A stretch of 64,000 nt of DNA, from the NCBI GenBank assembly GCA_002412625.1, contig DHVK01000036.1, positions 140,200 through 204,199 of the forward strand. The letters are read 5' to 3'. The translations under genes and the position numbers were made by a program. The DNA is from Cloacimonetes bacterium UBA5210 (GTDB lineage Bacteria > Cloacimonadota > Cloacimonadia > Cloacimonadales > Cloacimonadaceae). The notes below the pieces were generated by a model. The model was not told the DNA's origin. It did no database searches and worked only from the letters and a program-made list of their open reading frames with translations. This document shows positions 8,707 through 18,268 of this stretch, one piece after another. Within the stretch, counting starts at the first letter, position 1. Each line of letters starts with the position of its first letter.

Positions 8707-9951
8707 CTAATTCTTATAGCGTGTGATCACGATTGCGCTGTTATGCCCACCAAAGCCCAGAGAATTGGAGAGGGCAGCGTTTACTTCCTGCTTTATTGCC
8801 TGCCCCACGGTGTAATCCAGATCACAATCAGGATCCGGGTTGACCAGGTTCATGGTGGGGTGAATAATGCCGGTTTCGATGCTTTTAACACAGGCGATGG
8901 CTTCGATTCCCGCTGCGGCTCCCAGCATATGGCCAACCATGGATTTGGTGGAATTCACTTTCAGCTTATAAGCTTTTGCGCCAAAAGCAGTTTTGATGGA
9001 ATTGGTTTCGCCTTTGTCGTTTAGCGGAGTGGAAGTGCCGTGCGCGTTTATGTAATCAATATCATCAGTGGTCAGTCCGGCGTCTTTGATCGCCATCAAA
9101 ATCGCTCTGGTGCTGCCTTCGCCGTCTTCGGTGGGAGCTGTGATGTGATATGCGTCACCGGAGGCACCATAGCCTGCCAGTTCCGCATAGATCTTAGCGC
9201 CGCGGGCTTTGGCATGTTCCAGCTCTTCCAGGACCAGAATGGCTGCGCCTTCGCTCATCACAAAACCGTCACGTTCCCGGTCAAACGGGCGTGAGGCTGT
9301 CTGAGGATCATCGTTGCGTGTGGAAAGAGCTCTCATGGACGAGAATCCGCCCACTGCCAGCGGAGTTACCGCGGCTTCGGTGCCGCCGGAGATCACGATA
9401 TCGGCGTCTCCGTATTGAATGGTTCTCAAAGCGGTGCCAAGAGCGTGATTGGCGCTGGCACAGGCACTCATCACGTTGAAGTTTATGCCTTTGAAGTTGT
9501 GTTCGATGCTGATATGTGCCGCGGCGATATTGCCGATCATTTTGGGAATGAAAAAGGGGCTGATTCTGCGCGGTCCGGCAGTATGGCACTTGATGCATTC
9601 TTCCTCAAAGGTGAGGATTCCGCCGATCCCCGCTCCGGTAATCACTCCGGTGCGCTCAGGATCAAAGCTTCCGGCTTTCAGACCGGCATCTTTCACTGCT
9701 TCGCGGGCAGCGATCATGGCAAACTGGGTATACATATCCAGCTTCTTTACTTCTTTATGGTCAAAGTGATCTTCGGGATTATAGTTCTTCACTTCCGCGG
9801 CGATTCTTACCGGGAGTCCTTCAGTATCGAAACGGGTGATCATGCCAACGCCGATCACTCCGCCTACCAGGCTTTGCCAGGTCTGCGCTACATTGTGTCC
9901 CACCGGGGTGATTGCGCCTATTCCGGTAATCACTACTCTTCTTTTTTGCAT
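8707..9951 (-). CDS. fabF: 3-oxoacyl-[acyl-carrier-protein] synthase II
   Basis: Condensing enzyme of fatty-acid elongation, joining malonyl-ACP to acyl-ACP. The 414 residues match the family length. The nucleophile Cys lies in SACASANHA, and the two catalytic His residues are in NAHGTSTPLND and KSMVGHMLGAA. The C-terminal GFGGHNSA loop is also present. It lies downstream of acpP across a 162-bp gap that holds a strong hairpin, so its expression can be set apart from acpP. Confidence 0.96.
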   Translation of the reverse strand: MQKRRVVITGIGAITPVGHNVAQTWQSLVGGVIGVGMITRFDTEGLPVRIAAEVKNYNPEDHFDHKEVKKLDMYTQFAMIAAREAVKDAGLKAGSFDPERTGVITGAGIGGILTFEEECIKCHTAGPRRISPFFIPKMIGNIAAAHISIEHNFKGINFNVMSACASANHALGTALRTIQYGDADIVISGGTEAAVTPLAVGGFSSMRALSTRNDDPQTASRPFDRERDGFVMSEGAAILVLEELEHAKARGAKIYAELAGYGASGDAYHITAPTEDGEGSTRAILMAIKDAGLTTDDIDYINAHGTSTPLNDKGETNSIKTAFGAKAYKLKVNSTKSMVGHMLGAAAGIEAIACVKSIETGIIHPTMNLVNPDPDCDLDYTVGQAIKQEVNAALSNSLGFGGHNSAIVITRYKN

Positions 9952-10059
9952 ATAAACCTCTGTATTCTCTTCTTAGATGACCGTTTGATCCGGTCCGGGT
10001 ACTACATTTGTCTGAATCCTCATAAATCGATTACTCAGACAAAGGCAGTAATTTATAAT

Positions 10060-10098
10060 GGAATCAATCCTGATATCAATGCTATCAGGATTGATTCC
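10060..10098 (-). other. Strong 16-bp hairpin between acpP and fabF
   Basis: A perfect 16-bp stem (10060-10075 with 10083-10098) with a 7-base loop, starting 16 bases past the acpP stop on the minus strand. The transcript side is followed by ATTATAAATT, which is not a clean U-run. It could be a leaky terminator, an RNase III site, or a 3' stabiliser of the abundant acpP message. Confidence 0.75.
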
Positions 10099-10113
10099 GG
10101 GTTTGGGGTTCGA

Positions 10114-10347
10114 TTAACCGAGTTTTTCTTTCAGGTAATCGATGGCTTGGCCAACGGTACGAAGTTTATCCTGATCTTCATCAGGAATGGTCAGACCAAA
10201 TTCATCTTCGAAAGCCATGACCAGCTCTACTGTATCCAGAGAGTCTGCACGCAAATCTTCGATGAAGTTTGCTTCAGGAACGATCTGAGCTTCTTCTACG
10301 CCCAGCTTATCCATTACGATCTGTTTTACTTTGGCTTCAATATCCAT
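10114..10347 (-). CDS. acpP: Acyl carrier protein
   Basis: A 77-residue acidic carrier protein whose Ser in the DSLD motif (about residue 37) receives 4'-phosphopantetheine. The length and the sequence DSLDTVELVMAFEDEF are typical of AcpP. A clear ribosome-binding site (AGGAGG, 5 bases before ATG) fits high expression. It stands between fabG and fabF, followed by the 16-bp hairpin. Confidence 0.97.
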   Translation of the reverse strand: MDIEAKVKQIVMDKLGVEEAQIVPEANFIEDLRADSLDTVELVMAFEDEFGLTIPDEDQDKLRTVGQAIDYLKEKLG

Positions 10348-10403
10348 TGTTCCTCCTATGTTATTGAAGAGTCCTATTTTGTATTTCTCTTTTGGTTAAT
10401 TCT

Positions 10404-11147
10404 TTAGTGCATGGTCAGGCCGCCATCCACCGCAATGGTCTGGCCGGTGATGTAGGCACTGTCTTCTGATGCCAAAAACAGGCAAAGCCGGGCTACGTCG
10501 TCCGGGCTGCCCATCTTACCGAGCGGGATGGCATTGCCATAGCTGGCTTTCACTTCGTCGCTCAGGGTGGCGGTCATTTCGGTCTCGATAAAACCAGGGG
10601 CAACTGCGTTTACGCGCACATTGCGGCTGGCAAATTCTTTGGCACAGCTTTTGGTGAAGGCGATCATCCCGCCCTTGGAAGCCGCGTAGTTTGCTTGCCC
10701 GGCATTGCCCATGAGTCCGATCACGCTGGCGATATTGATAATGCTTCCGCTGCGGGCCTTCATCATGTGCTTAAAAGCTTTCTGAGTGCAGATGAAGCTG
10801 CCTTTCAAGTTGATATCCAGAACCATCTGCCATTCTTCTTCTTTCATGCGCAACATCAGGTTGTCCCGCGTGATGCCGGCGTTGTTGATCAGCGTGTCGA
10901 TCTTGCCATGGTCTTTCACCACTTGCGCAAAAAGCGCTTCCATGCCGGCTGAATCTGTCACATTGCCGGTGTAACCATATGCTGTACCGCTCTGTTTCAG
11001 CTTGTCAACGGCATTTTGCACCGCCTCGGCGGAAATATCCATCACGATCACGCTTGCCCCGCTCTTTACAAAGCGTTCGGCAATGGCGAAACCAATGCCT
11101 CGGGCACTTCCGGTGATGAGCACTATGTTACCTTTAAAATCGTGCAT
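10404..11147 (-). CDS. fabG: 3-oxoacyl-[acyl-carrier-protein] reductase
   Basis: Short-chain dehydrogenase that reduces 3-oxoacyl-ACP with NADPH. Motifs are the cofactor loop TGSARGIG (about residues 12-19), NNAG (about 88-91), catalytic Ser in NIASVIG, and YAASKGG holding the Tyr-x3-Lys pair. The C-terminus ITGQTIAVDGG is typical of FabG. At 247 residues it is of normal length. It is fourth in the lipid operon after fabD, with a 48-bp gap. Confidence 0.95.
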   Translation of the reverse strand: MHDFKGNIVLITGSARGIGFAIAERFVKSGASVIVMDISAEAVQNAVDKLKQSGTAYGYTGNVTDSAGMEALFAQVVKDHGKIDTLINNAGITRDNLMLRMKEEEWQMVLDINLKGSFICTQKAFKHMMKARSGSIINIASVIGLMGNAGQANYAASKGGMIAFTKSCAKEFASRNVRVNAVAPGFIETEMTATLSDEVKASYGNAIPLGKMGSPDDVARLCLFLASEDSAYITGQTIAVDGGLTMH

Positions 11148-11195
11148 TATATCAATCCTTTATTCAATAGTTTAGCGGCTTTCGTTGAATATTGT

Positions 11196-12128
11196 TCAAA
11201 TCAGAACTGCTTCCAGATCAGTCAGATCCACTTTACGGTCAACTGAATAAATCTCTACTTCTTTGTCAATGTTCTTTATCATTCCGCTCAGCACTTTCTG
11301 CGGGCCAAACTCGATAAAGCGTTTGACACCGTTGTTTACCATGAACTGCACGCTATCTACCCAGCGCACCGGGGAGATGATCTGTTTGCCCAGTTTATCG
11401 CGGGCGACGCTGCCCTCGGCAGAGGGAACAGCATCCAGATTCGATACCACCGGGATTTTCCCGTTGCTGAAGCTAAAGCTCGCCATTTCCTGGATCAACC
11501 AGGTGCTGGCCTTATCGATCAGAGGGGTATGGAATGGTCCGCCCACTACAAGCGGTAACACGCGCTTAGCGCCCTTGGCTTTGGCAAGCTCGCCTGCCTT
11601 TGCCACGCCGGTCGCGGTCCCGGAAATCACGGTCTGGATCGGAGTATTGTAATTTACGGCCTGCACCAGGCCATCAGTTGAGGCTTCCTGGCAGATATCG
11701 CTCACGCTTTGCGGGTCTAGCCCGATCACCGCGGCCATGGCAAAGGGGATATCACCGACGGCCTTGATCATGAATTCACCGCGCTTATGCACGATGTGCA
11801 TGGCGTCTTCCAAACTCAGGATTCCTGAAGCCACCAGGGCGCTGAATTCTCCCAAAGAGTGTCCTGCCACATAATCCACAGCGATGTCATAGCGTTTAAT
11901 AAATTCACGATACGCGCAGACGCTATGGAAGAGGATGGCGGGTTGAGTGAGGTGGGTTTGTTTGAGCAGGTCGTCGGGACCTTCGCTCATCGCTTTTTCC
12001 AGCTCGGTGTGATGCTTCGCATCAAAGTCTTTTAGTATCTTTTGCAGATTGGGATCTTCTGCCAGATAGTCTGCCGCCATGCCCACATATTGTGCTCCCT
12101 GTCCGGGAAAGACAAATGCTGTTTTCAT
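11196..12128 (-). CDS. fabD: Malonyl-CoA:ACP transacylase
   Basis: Transfers malonyl from CoA to ACP. The N-terminal FPGQGAQ, the nucleophile elbow GHSLGEF (Ser about residue 91) and the later GPFHTPL His motif are intact. At 310 residues it has the normal family length. It starts 9 bp after the fabH stop, with a ribosome-binding site AGGAG just before the ATG. Confidence 0.95.
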   Translation of the reverse strand: MKTAFVFPGQGAQYVGMAADYLAEDPNLQKILKDFDAKHHTELEKAMSEGPDDLLKQTHLTQPAILFHSVCAYREFIKRYDIAVDYVAGHSLGEFSALVASGILSLEDAMHIVHKRGEFMIKAVGDIPFAMAAVIGLDPQSVSDICQEASTDGLVQAVNYNTPIQTVISGTATGVAKAGELAKAKGAKRVLPLVVGGPFHTPLIDKASTWLIQEMASFSFSNGKIPVVSNLDAVPSAEGSVARDKLGKQIISPVRWVDSVQFMVNNGVKRFIEFGPQKVLSGMIKNIDKEVEIYSVDRKVDLTDLEAVLI

Positions 12129-12137
12129 TTTCTGCTC

Positions 12138-13130
12138 CTAGTATCGGGCCAGGATGCTGCCCCAGGTAAGCCCGGCTCCAAAGGAGGTTAGCAGCAGGAT
12201 ATCACCCCGGCGGATTTTCTTGCCCCGAATGGCTTCGTCAGTAGCCAGGGGAACCGTGGCAGAGGAGGTATTGCCATATTTATGAATGTTTATGATTACT
12301 TTGCTTATCGGCACTTTCATTTTGTCTGCCAAAGCTTCGATAATGCGCAGATTAGCCTGATGCGGGATCACCCAATCGATGTCCGAACTGGTAAGGTGAT
12401 TCCGGCGCAGCACCTCTTCCGAGGAGGCATACATGCTTTTCACGGCATTTTTGAAGATGCGGTTGCCTTCCATATATACTGTGTGCTGATTCGCGTCCAC
12501 GGTTTCGTGGCTCGCCGGCAAGCGGGAACCTCCGGCAGCCTGGATCAGGTATTCGCCCTGAGAACCGTCCGCGTCGATCTTGCTATCGATGATCCTGGAA
12601 ATGTCCGTGGCTTGAGCGCGGGAAATTACCGCAGCGCCGGCGGCATCACCAAACAAAACGCAGGTGTTGCGATCGGTCCAGTTCGTAATCTTGGTAAGCA
12701 CTTCCACACCCACCACCAGAACGTTTATGGCGGCGCCGTTTTCCACATATTGCTTGGCGATGTCGCAAGCATAGATGAATCCTGTGCAACCGGCAGAGAC
12801 GTCGAAGGCGGGAATGCCCTTCAGCCCCAGCCGTTTCTGCAAGATACAGGCGGTGGAAGGGAAGGGATGATCTCCGGATATGGTGGCCACGATGATGGCG
12901 TTTATATCTTTATACTTTACTTTGGAAGCTTCGATGGCGTTGATTGCGGCATGATATGCCAGGTCACTGGCTGCTTCTTCTGGGGTTACAATATGACGTT
13001 CAACCATTCCGGTTCTGCTGCGGATCCATTCGTCAGATGTTTCCACAATCTTTTCCAAATCCTGGTTGGTTAAAATCTTAGCCGGAGCATAACTCCCAAA
13101 GGCCGAGAACTTTGCATGAAAGTTTCCCAT
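12138..13130 (-). CDS. fabH: 3-oxoacyl-[acyl-carrier-protein] synthase III
   Basis: Starts fatty-acid synthesis by joining acetyl-CoA (or another acyl-CoA primer) to malonyl-ACP. Catalytic Cys lies in AGCTGFIYA (about residue 113), His in PHQAN, and Asn in INKYGNTS-like INIHKYGNTS. There are 330 residues. The start overlaps the plsX stop (TAATG), indicating translational coupling. Confidence 0.95.
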   Translation of the reverse strand: MGNFHAKFSAFGSYAPAKILTNQDLEKIVETSDEWIRSRTGMVERHIVTPEEAASDLAYHAAINAIEASKVKYKDINAIIVATISGDHPFPSTACILQKRLGLKGIPAFDVSAGCTGFIYACDIAKQYVENGAAINVLVVGVEVLTKITNWTDRNTCVLFGDAAGAAVISRAQATDISRIIDSKIDADGSQGEYLIQAAGGSRLPASHETVDANQHTVYMEGNRIFKNAVKSMYASSEEVLRRNHLTSSDIDWVIPHQANLRIIEALADKMKVPISKVIINIHKYGNTSSATVPLATDEAIRGKKIRRGDILLLTSFGAGLTWGSILARY

Positions 13131-14125
13131 TACAACCTCTCAAAATAGTCTCTTGTGTTCTCCACAAAACCGGATTTTGCGATGCGCGCGCCAAATCGGA
13201 TCGCGTTTTTCATTGCTTTCGCATTACTCCGCCCGTGGGATACCACCGAGATGCCGTTTAGCCCTACCAACAACGCGCCGCCATATTCTGTATGATCCAG
13301 TTTCTTCTTGATGTAACTGTACACCGGATACGAGAGCATGGCGCCTAGCTTGGCAACCCAGTCTTTATTGATCTGTTCTTTCAAGATCGCGAAGATCGAA
13401 AAGCCTACGCCTTCCACTGTTTTCAGCATCACATTGCCGACAAAGCCGTCGCAAACTATCACATCCGTGATGCCCGCGAGCACGTCCTTGCCTTCGATGT
13501 TGCCGATGAAATTGATGTCTGTGCTTTCCGCCATCAGTTTGTGTGCCTCTTTGGACATCTGATTGCCTTTCGCGCTTTCTTCACCGATGTTTAGCAGGCT
13601 CACCCGGGGTTTCGGTTCCTTGAAAAAAAACTCGAAATACTTCGAACCCATGATGGCAAACTGCATCAGATGCTGGGCTTCGCAATCCACATTAGCGCCG
13701 ATATCCAGGATAATCTCGTGCCCCACCTGAGTAGGGAATACTCCGGCGATTGCAGGCCGCAAGACATTCTTCATCCTGCCCAATGTTATCAGAGAGGCAC
13801 TCATCATGGCTCCGGTGTTTCCCGCGGATACGGCGACGTCGGCCTTACCCTCTTTGTGCAGGGTGATGGCTTTCACCATGGAAGAATCCTTTTTTGTGCG
13901 CACCGAAGCCGGGGCGCTATCTCCCATTCCGATGCGCTCGGCTGCGTGTTCTATCCTGATGCGGCTGGAATCGTAATAGTATTTGCTCAGCTCCCGGCTA
14001 AGGATTTCTTGGTCACCTACCAGGATCACTTCTTGGCAAAGATCTTCCTTGATCGCAAGTACGGCGCCCTCGATCTCGGGATGCGGTGCCGCGTCGCTAC
14101 CGAAAGCATCCAGCGCTACGCGCAA
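13130..14125 (-). CDS. plsX: Phosphate acyltransferase PlsX
   Basis: Makes acyl-phosphate from acyl-ACP for phospholipid synthesis. The N-terminus RVALDAFGSDAAP and SAGNTGA are characteristic, and the 331 residues fit the family. The start is a TTG at 14125, chosen because it gives the standard N-terminus and has AAGGAA inside the last codons of rpmF, eight bases upstream. The gene begins two bases after the rpmF stop. Confidence 0.94.
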   Translation of the reverse strand: MRVALDAFGSDAAPHPEIEGAVLAIKEDLCQEVILVGDQEILSRELSKYYYDSSRIRIEHAAERIGMGDSAPASVRTKKDSSMVKAITLHKEGKADVAVSAGNTGAMMSASLITLGRMKNVLRPAIAGVFPTQVGHEIILDIGANVDCEAQHLMQFAIMGSKYFEFFFKEPKPRVSLLNIGEESAKGNQMSKEAHKLMAESTDINFIGNIEGKDVLAGITDVIVCDGFVGNVMLKTVEGVGFSIFAILKEQINKDWVAKLGAMLSYPVYSYIKKKLDHTEYGGALLVGLNGISVVSHGRSNAKAMKNAIRFGARIAKSGFVENTRDYFERL

Positions 14126-14127
14126 AT

Positions 14128-14307
14128 TTATTCCTTAGCGGCTAAGATTTGCTTGCCGTTGTAGGTACCACAGTTCTCACAAATGTGATGTGAGCGGGAA
14201 GGCTCTCCACATTTCTGGCAGGTGCTGAAACTCGGCACGGTGAGTGCGTCGTGAGTTCTGCGCTTGTCTCTGCGGGTCTTCGATGTCTTTCTTTTTGGTA
14301 CGGCCAT
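14128..14307 (-). CDS. rpmF: 50S ribosomal protein L32
   Basis: A 59-residue ribosomal protein. The start at 14307 gives the canonical MAVPKRKTSK beginning and has AAGGAGAAAT just upstream; a frame extension of 11 codons upstream is not needed. Two Cys pairs (CQKC and CENC) form a zinc site. It leads the rpmF-plsX-fab operon, an arrangement conserved in many bacteria that couples ribosome and membrane synthesis. Confidence 0.96.
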   Translation of the reverse strand: MAVPKRKTSKTRRDKRRTHDALTVPSFSTCQKCGEPSRSHHICENCGTYNGKQILAAKE

Positions 14308-15047
14308 TTTATTTCTCCTTTGGTAAATTATAATGAACACGATTCAATATCCATGCGTAAACGCAATTCAGACAAATCCGGACATTATGATTCATAGATA
14401 TTTATCTCAATCAGAGCATGAACTTGTAAGTGCCTGTTTTTGTCAATCAAAAAAGACTCCCGCGTTTCCTCACAATCTGAAACAAGGATACTTAGCTGGT
14501 TTTTCTGCCATGCCGACATTCAGAACCTGGCTTCGTCCATGCAGGCAATAAGCAATCCTTCAATATACTGTTCAAGATATGCTGTTCAAGAAAGTCACCC
14601 TTCTTTATGAGGATTGCAGACGTCCCCGTTCTGCAAAGCGGCGGAGCTGCTTGCTTTTCTTTCTCGGGCTGAGCCCTCGATCGACACCAGGAAGTGTCGA
14701 AGACTCTTTACTCAGCTCTGTATTAGCAATGAAACGCCTGACTCCTTCCCACTTATTAAAGCGCTCATTAAGCCAATCTGAAGCTGTTATTCTCCCATGC
14801 TCATAGCACGATAAGGGCTCAAAACCAAGTTCAGCACACGGCAATTGATCACGTTTCCTCCCAGTCCGCCACCGCGAGGCTTCAGGCAATGTTGTGCTGT
14901 TCTTGGTTCTCCCGTTCTGCTGATGCCCTCGAAGGCTTCTTTAGCGTGGCACAGGAAGTCCTCAAGAGATCTTCAGGGCTTGCTCGGCTTACAAAATGGC
15001 TTCCGGTGGGTGGATCCCGAAGGGGCTGAGCTCATTTCAGCAGACAC
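14308..15047. other. Long intergenic region without a convincing gene
   Basis: About 740 bp between rpmF and the next secreted-protein gene. The rpmF-proximal 150 bp are AT-rich and should hold its promoter; a weak candidate on the minus strand is TTGAGA-N17-TAATGT around 14380. The remainder has short open frames on both strands, but they run through a dispersed palindromic repeat (14778-14835) and resemble nothing I recognise. I looked for RNase P RNA, tmRNA and 6S features and found none. Confidence 0.5.
14778..14835. repeat. Dispersed palindromic repeat, copy E (most degenerate)
   Basis: Contains GCTGTTATT at 14783 and ATAAGGGCT at 14811, exactly 28 bases apart as in three of the other four copies in this window. 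Its second arm is degraded (GCTCAAAACC). It lies in the gap between rpmF and the 15.1-18.0 kb gene. Confidence 0.6.
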
Positions 15048-15083
15048 AAAAAAAGCCCGGGGCGCGTACTGCTTGCTCCGGGC
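15048..15083 (-). terminator. Rho-independent terminator
   Basis: On the minus strand, a GCCCGG/CCGGGC stem (15055-15060 with 15078-15083) is followed by seven T residues (15048-15054). It begins 22 bases past the stop of the secreted-protein gene. Confidence 0.75.
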
Positions 15084-15104
15084 AAGGGCTATAAATGAAG
15101 AGCT

Positions 15105-18038
15105 TCAGTTTCCCAGCAGGATCATTTTTCTGATTGCGGAGCTTGCTCCGGATTGAATTTTGTAGAAATAGATACCATTGGCGCAGTGTATCCCTCGGGC
15201 ATCTTTGGCATCCCATTGCCACTCGTGTTCTCCCTGTTTGAGGTGGGCGAAGGAGCTTTCCCGCACCAATTGCCCTTTCAGGTTGAAGATCTGCAGCTTT
15301 ACCGGCGCTGCCTGAGATAACTTGTAAGCGATGGTGGTGTTGCCTCTGAAGGGATTGGGGTAGTTCTGCTGAAGAGCAATTCCGGTGATGGCAGGGGCTG
15401 TGGGGTCATTGATCGAGACCGGCTCGACAAAGGCGTTTGACAGGATCGATACCAAAGGAGAGAAATCGAAATCAACAAAATCTCCATGGGCATAATCCCA
15501 AACCAGATGAGCTTTATTACCCACCGCTTGCATGAAGAAACGATATGCCGGACTATTATGTTCTTGTTGCACTTCACTTTGTTCCCACGCGGGATTGATG
15601 TAGAGATGTTTCAGCTCTCCGGCGGCATTGGTCCAGCTGATGGAATATGCTCCGCTATTGTATTCCACCAAGGTTCTGCCCAGGTAAAGATACTCAAAAT
15701 TCGCAACCCGATAGCCGTGGTCTTCAAGCAAGAATTCTCCCTCGGAATTGATCTTCTGGATGCGCAAGCCCAGGGTTTCGCTATCGTAACAGACTGTGAT
15801 CACATCCGAAAACAGCAGAGTGTTTACTTTTTGCCTATAGGAGATTCCGCTAAACATGGGAATCCCGGCATCTCCCCACATTCTTGCCCCGGCGGGGCTG
15901 AACTTTTGCATGGCACAAGTGGAGCTTTGATGATCTCCAAAGCTAAAAGCCACATATAAGTCATCTCCGATCCTGCCGCTTCCGTGGACTTCCGTCATTA
16001 CTGCATCGGCAACAAGCGGAATGCCGGCGGGATTCCAGGCGGGATCAATGTTTCCGGAGCTATCGATACGGATGGCTCGCGTTCCGCCAGTAGGGTTTAC
16101 TGTGCTTATGAGCAGATATCGGTCTTCTGCGGCTAACAAGCTGTAGAAGTCTGGAATGGTCAGGACGTTGCCCATCGGAGCCCAAAGCAAAGAGCCATTC
16201 TGCAGTTTTTGGGCGCGAAGCTGTCTGGCGCTTTGATTTGTGGCAGTTCCACCGGTCCAATAAATGTACAGCGCGTTGTCCTCAATGCCCAAAGCCGAGC
16301 TGTTGTTCCAGCCATAGAGATCTGCCACTATCAGGCCTCCATCCGGGAAGAGTTTGTTCCCGGAAGCGTCGATCTCTTGCAGACATAGCAGCTTGGAATC
16401 GGAATTCGGGCTTTTGGAGTATAGCACATAAAGAGTGTTCTGGGCACTTACTTGCTCTGCCAGGATTTGTTGAGCTGTGTAGGAGCCACCATCCAAAGCC
16501 AATCCATTTGCGCTTAGAGTGGGCTGGCCGTCTGCACTCAAGACCTGATAGAAGATGCGTTCCACCGGAAGCCGAGTGTCCATCATCAGGGCTATGCTGC
16601 TTTCACCCAAGGCGTGCAAAGCTTTTAGCTCCGGGCTACCGTTCAAGCATGCGGTAAGCGTTTGCGCTGTTGGGGAGATCTCGGGGGCACCGGTCTGACT
16701 CAATTGGTGCTTCTTCAGGTGGATTTGGTCATGATTCGCTTCTTTCCAATAGAGCGCTGCGCTGCTGCCAAAGAGAGTCATTGCGGGAGCTTCCTTCTCT
16801 CCCGTGAGCAGAAGGTTTTCACACAAAATCTGCGGCGAAACCATCAGGCTGCCGCCGGAGGAAAGCTTCATTACCTCGAGCTGATGGCGGTAATTGTAGC
16901 TGTCCGAAAATACTCGGATCAGGGAAATCCAGGGGTTATCTGCCGAATCAAGAGCAATTTCTAAAACATTGCACCCGTAAACATCTGTGGGATAACCACC
17001 AATGTTTGTCTGCCACAGGAGAGCCAGATCGCTGCTGATCTTCAAAGCCGAGACTCCGGGATTTGGATAATCGAATCCCCAGGGCGACCCATTGGCAAAG
17101 ACGAAGCCGCCATCCGCGGTGGAGGTTGCCTTGAGATTGTAGGGGTTACTTATTAGTTGATCCGGAACTAATACTTGCACATCGCTATAGACAAGATCCC
17201 CGGTTGCAGAGATCTTCTGCAAGAGTAAGTGACCAGTGCCACTACCGATCGGGCTGTAGAGCAGGAAGCTGCCATCGGCGGCAGCCAGAATGCGGGCGTT
17301 ATCCGGAACGGGAGCACCGGGGGGGAACATCGGATAGCTTCCCACCGTTTCGCCGTTCATGTTTACTCGTTTCAAGCGCCAGGTATAGACCCCCGGGTCA
17401 GCATGCTGATAGATCAGATCTCCGTTTGGAGCAAGCGCCATCTGGTTGTTTTGGTCAGGGATGTAGCCAATGTTTTGGTTTGCCGTCCACAAGTTTTCCC
17501 CTTCGGCGTTGAAGTTTTTGGCGATAATGGACATAACATTGTGGTTTGAGTGCAATACATAAGCGCCACCGAGGGGATTTGGTGCGATTGATGCCTGCAC
17601 CCCTTTGAAGGTATCCAGGCTGCCCAGCACGATGCCATCGTCGGTCCACAAAGCAGCACCCTCGGAGCTTAGCTTTTGGATCTTGAGCACACTGCTCAGG
17701 TCAGGCATTTCTACCATGTAAACAATCAGGATGCCGCTGTCCACAGTGTTGCTGGTAGAGACCAACTTGACCGAACCGATGCCCAGATCGATGGGCAGAG
17801 CTTCTCCCAATAGAGCGACACCTTGGGCATTGAACTTCATGCCCATGCAAGCATAACCTTGCTCTACACTGTGTTCCCAAAATACCCAGGCGACATCCGG
17901 AGAGACTTTGGTTTGCAGACCGCTAAACCTGATGTTTTGCGCAGTTCTGACCCGGTGCACGGGGAGGGCGCAAAGCAGCAGAGTTATCGACATCAGAAAC
18001 AAGCTACCTAGAGCTTTCTTGATAAAACTTTGCTTCAT
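15105..18038 (-). CDS. Secreted beta-rich protein with C-terminal sorting domain
   Basis: A 977-residue extracellular protein of unknown substrate. The start at 18038 gives a proper signal peptide (about 1-33) and follows AAAAGGAGATC; longer upstream frames lack both. The middle is made of loosely repeated short beta units with DGG/ADGSFLLY-type turns, suggesting a beta-propeller or similar repeat fold. Residues about 890-977 form a FlgD-like / type IX-type sorting domain: NYPNPF, FNLKGQLV, then GIYFYKIQSG and a KMIL terminus. The gene is monocistronic, with its own terminator. No catalytic motif is visible. Confidence 0.75.
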   Translation of the reverse strand: MKQSFIKKALGSLFLMSITLLLCALPVHRVRTAQNIRFSGLQTKVSPDVAWVFWEHSVEQGYACMGMKFNAQGVALLGEALPIDLGIGSVKLVSTSNTVDSGILIVYMVEMPDLSSVLKIQKLSSEGAALWTDDGIVLGSLDTFKGVQASIAPNPLGGAYVLHSNHNVMSIIAKNFNAEGENLWTANQNIGYIPDQNNQMALAPNGDLIYQHADPGVYTWRLKRVNMNGETVGSYPMFPPGAPVPDNARILAAADGSFLLYSPIGSGTGHLLLQKISATGDLVYSDVQVLVPDQLISNPYNLKATSTADGGFVFANGSPWGFDYPNPGVSALKISSDLALLWQTNIGGYPTDVYGCNVLEIALDSADNPWISLIRVFSDSYNYRHQLEVMKLSSGGSLMVSPQILCENLLLTGEKEAPAMTLFGSSAALYWKEANHDQIHLKKHQLSQTGAPEISPTAQTLTACLNGSPELKALHALGESSIALMMDTRLPVERIFYQVLSADGQPTLSANGLALDGGSYTAQQILAEQVSAQNTLYVLYSKSPNSDSKLLCLQEIDASGNKLFPDGGLIVADLYGWNNSSALGIEDNALYIYWTGGTATNQSARQLRAQKLQNGSLLWAPMGNVLTIPDFYSLLAAEDRYLLISTVNPTGGTRAIRIDSSGNIDPAWNPAGIPLVADAVMTEVHGSGRIGDDLYVAFSFGDHQSSTCAMQKFSPAGARMWGDAGIPMFSGISYRQKVNTLLFSDVITVCYDSETLGLRIQKINSEGEFLLEDHGYRVANFEYLYLGRTLVEYNSGAYSISWTNAAGELKHLYINPAWEQSEVQQEHNSPAYRFFMQAVGNKAHLVWDYAHGDFVDFDFSPLVSILSNAFVEPVSINDPTAPAITGIALQQNYPNPFRGNTTIAYKLSQAAPVKLQIFNLKGQLVRESSFAHLKQGEHEWQWDAKDARGIHCANGIYFYKIQSGASSAIRKMILLGN

Positions 18039-18268
18039 TTTGATCTCCTTTTGGGAAACAAAAGGTAAAACACATATGTTTCCAGTGTCATGGTTGTGGA
18101 GCAATATTTGTTCCACATCTTAGAGTATTTATTCAGTTAATTATAAGCTGGAAATTGCTGTCCGGCGGGAGGGGGAACAGGCTTCCGCGGAAAAATCTCC
18201 GGCAGGGTCAAAGTCTTTCTTGACAAAATTGTGCCCGTATAAAAGACTAAACTCATCTGGAAAAAACC

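Noticed and set aside
14605..14889. A 94-codon open frame on the minus strand upstream of rpmF
   Set aside because: It starts with TTG, has no good ribosome-binding site, runs through repeat copy E, and its product resembles nothing known.
14840..15040. Possible structured RNA (RNase P, 6S or tmRNA)
   Set aside because: Looked for conserved RNase P core words, a 6S-like long bulged hairpin and a tmRNA tag; none was found.
18220..18243. Promoter for the MCE operon
   Set aside because: TTGACA is present, but TATAAA is only 12 bases away, too close for a normal promoter, and nothing suitable is at 16-18 bases.
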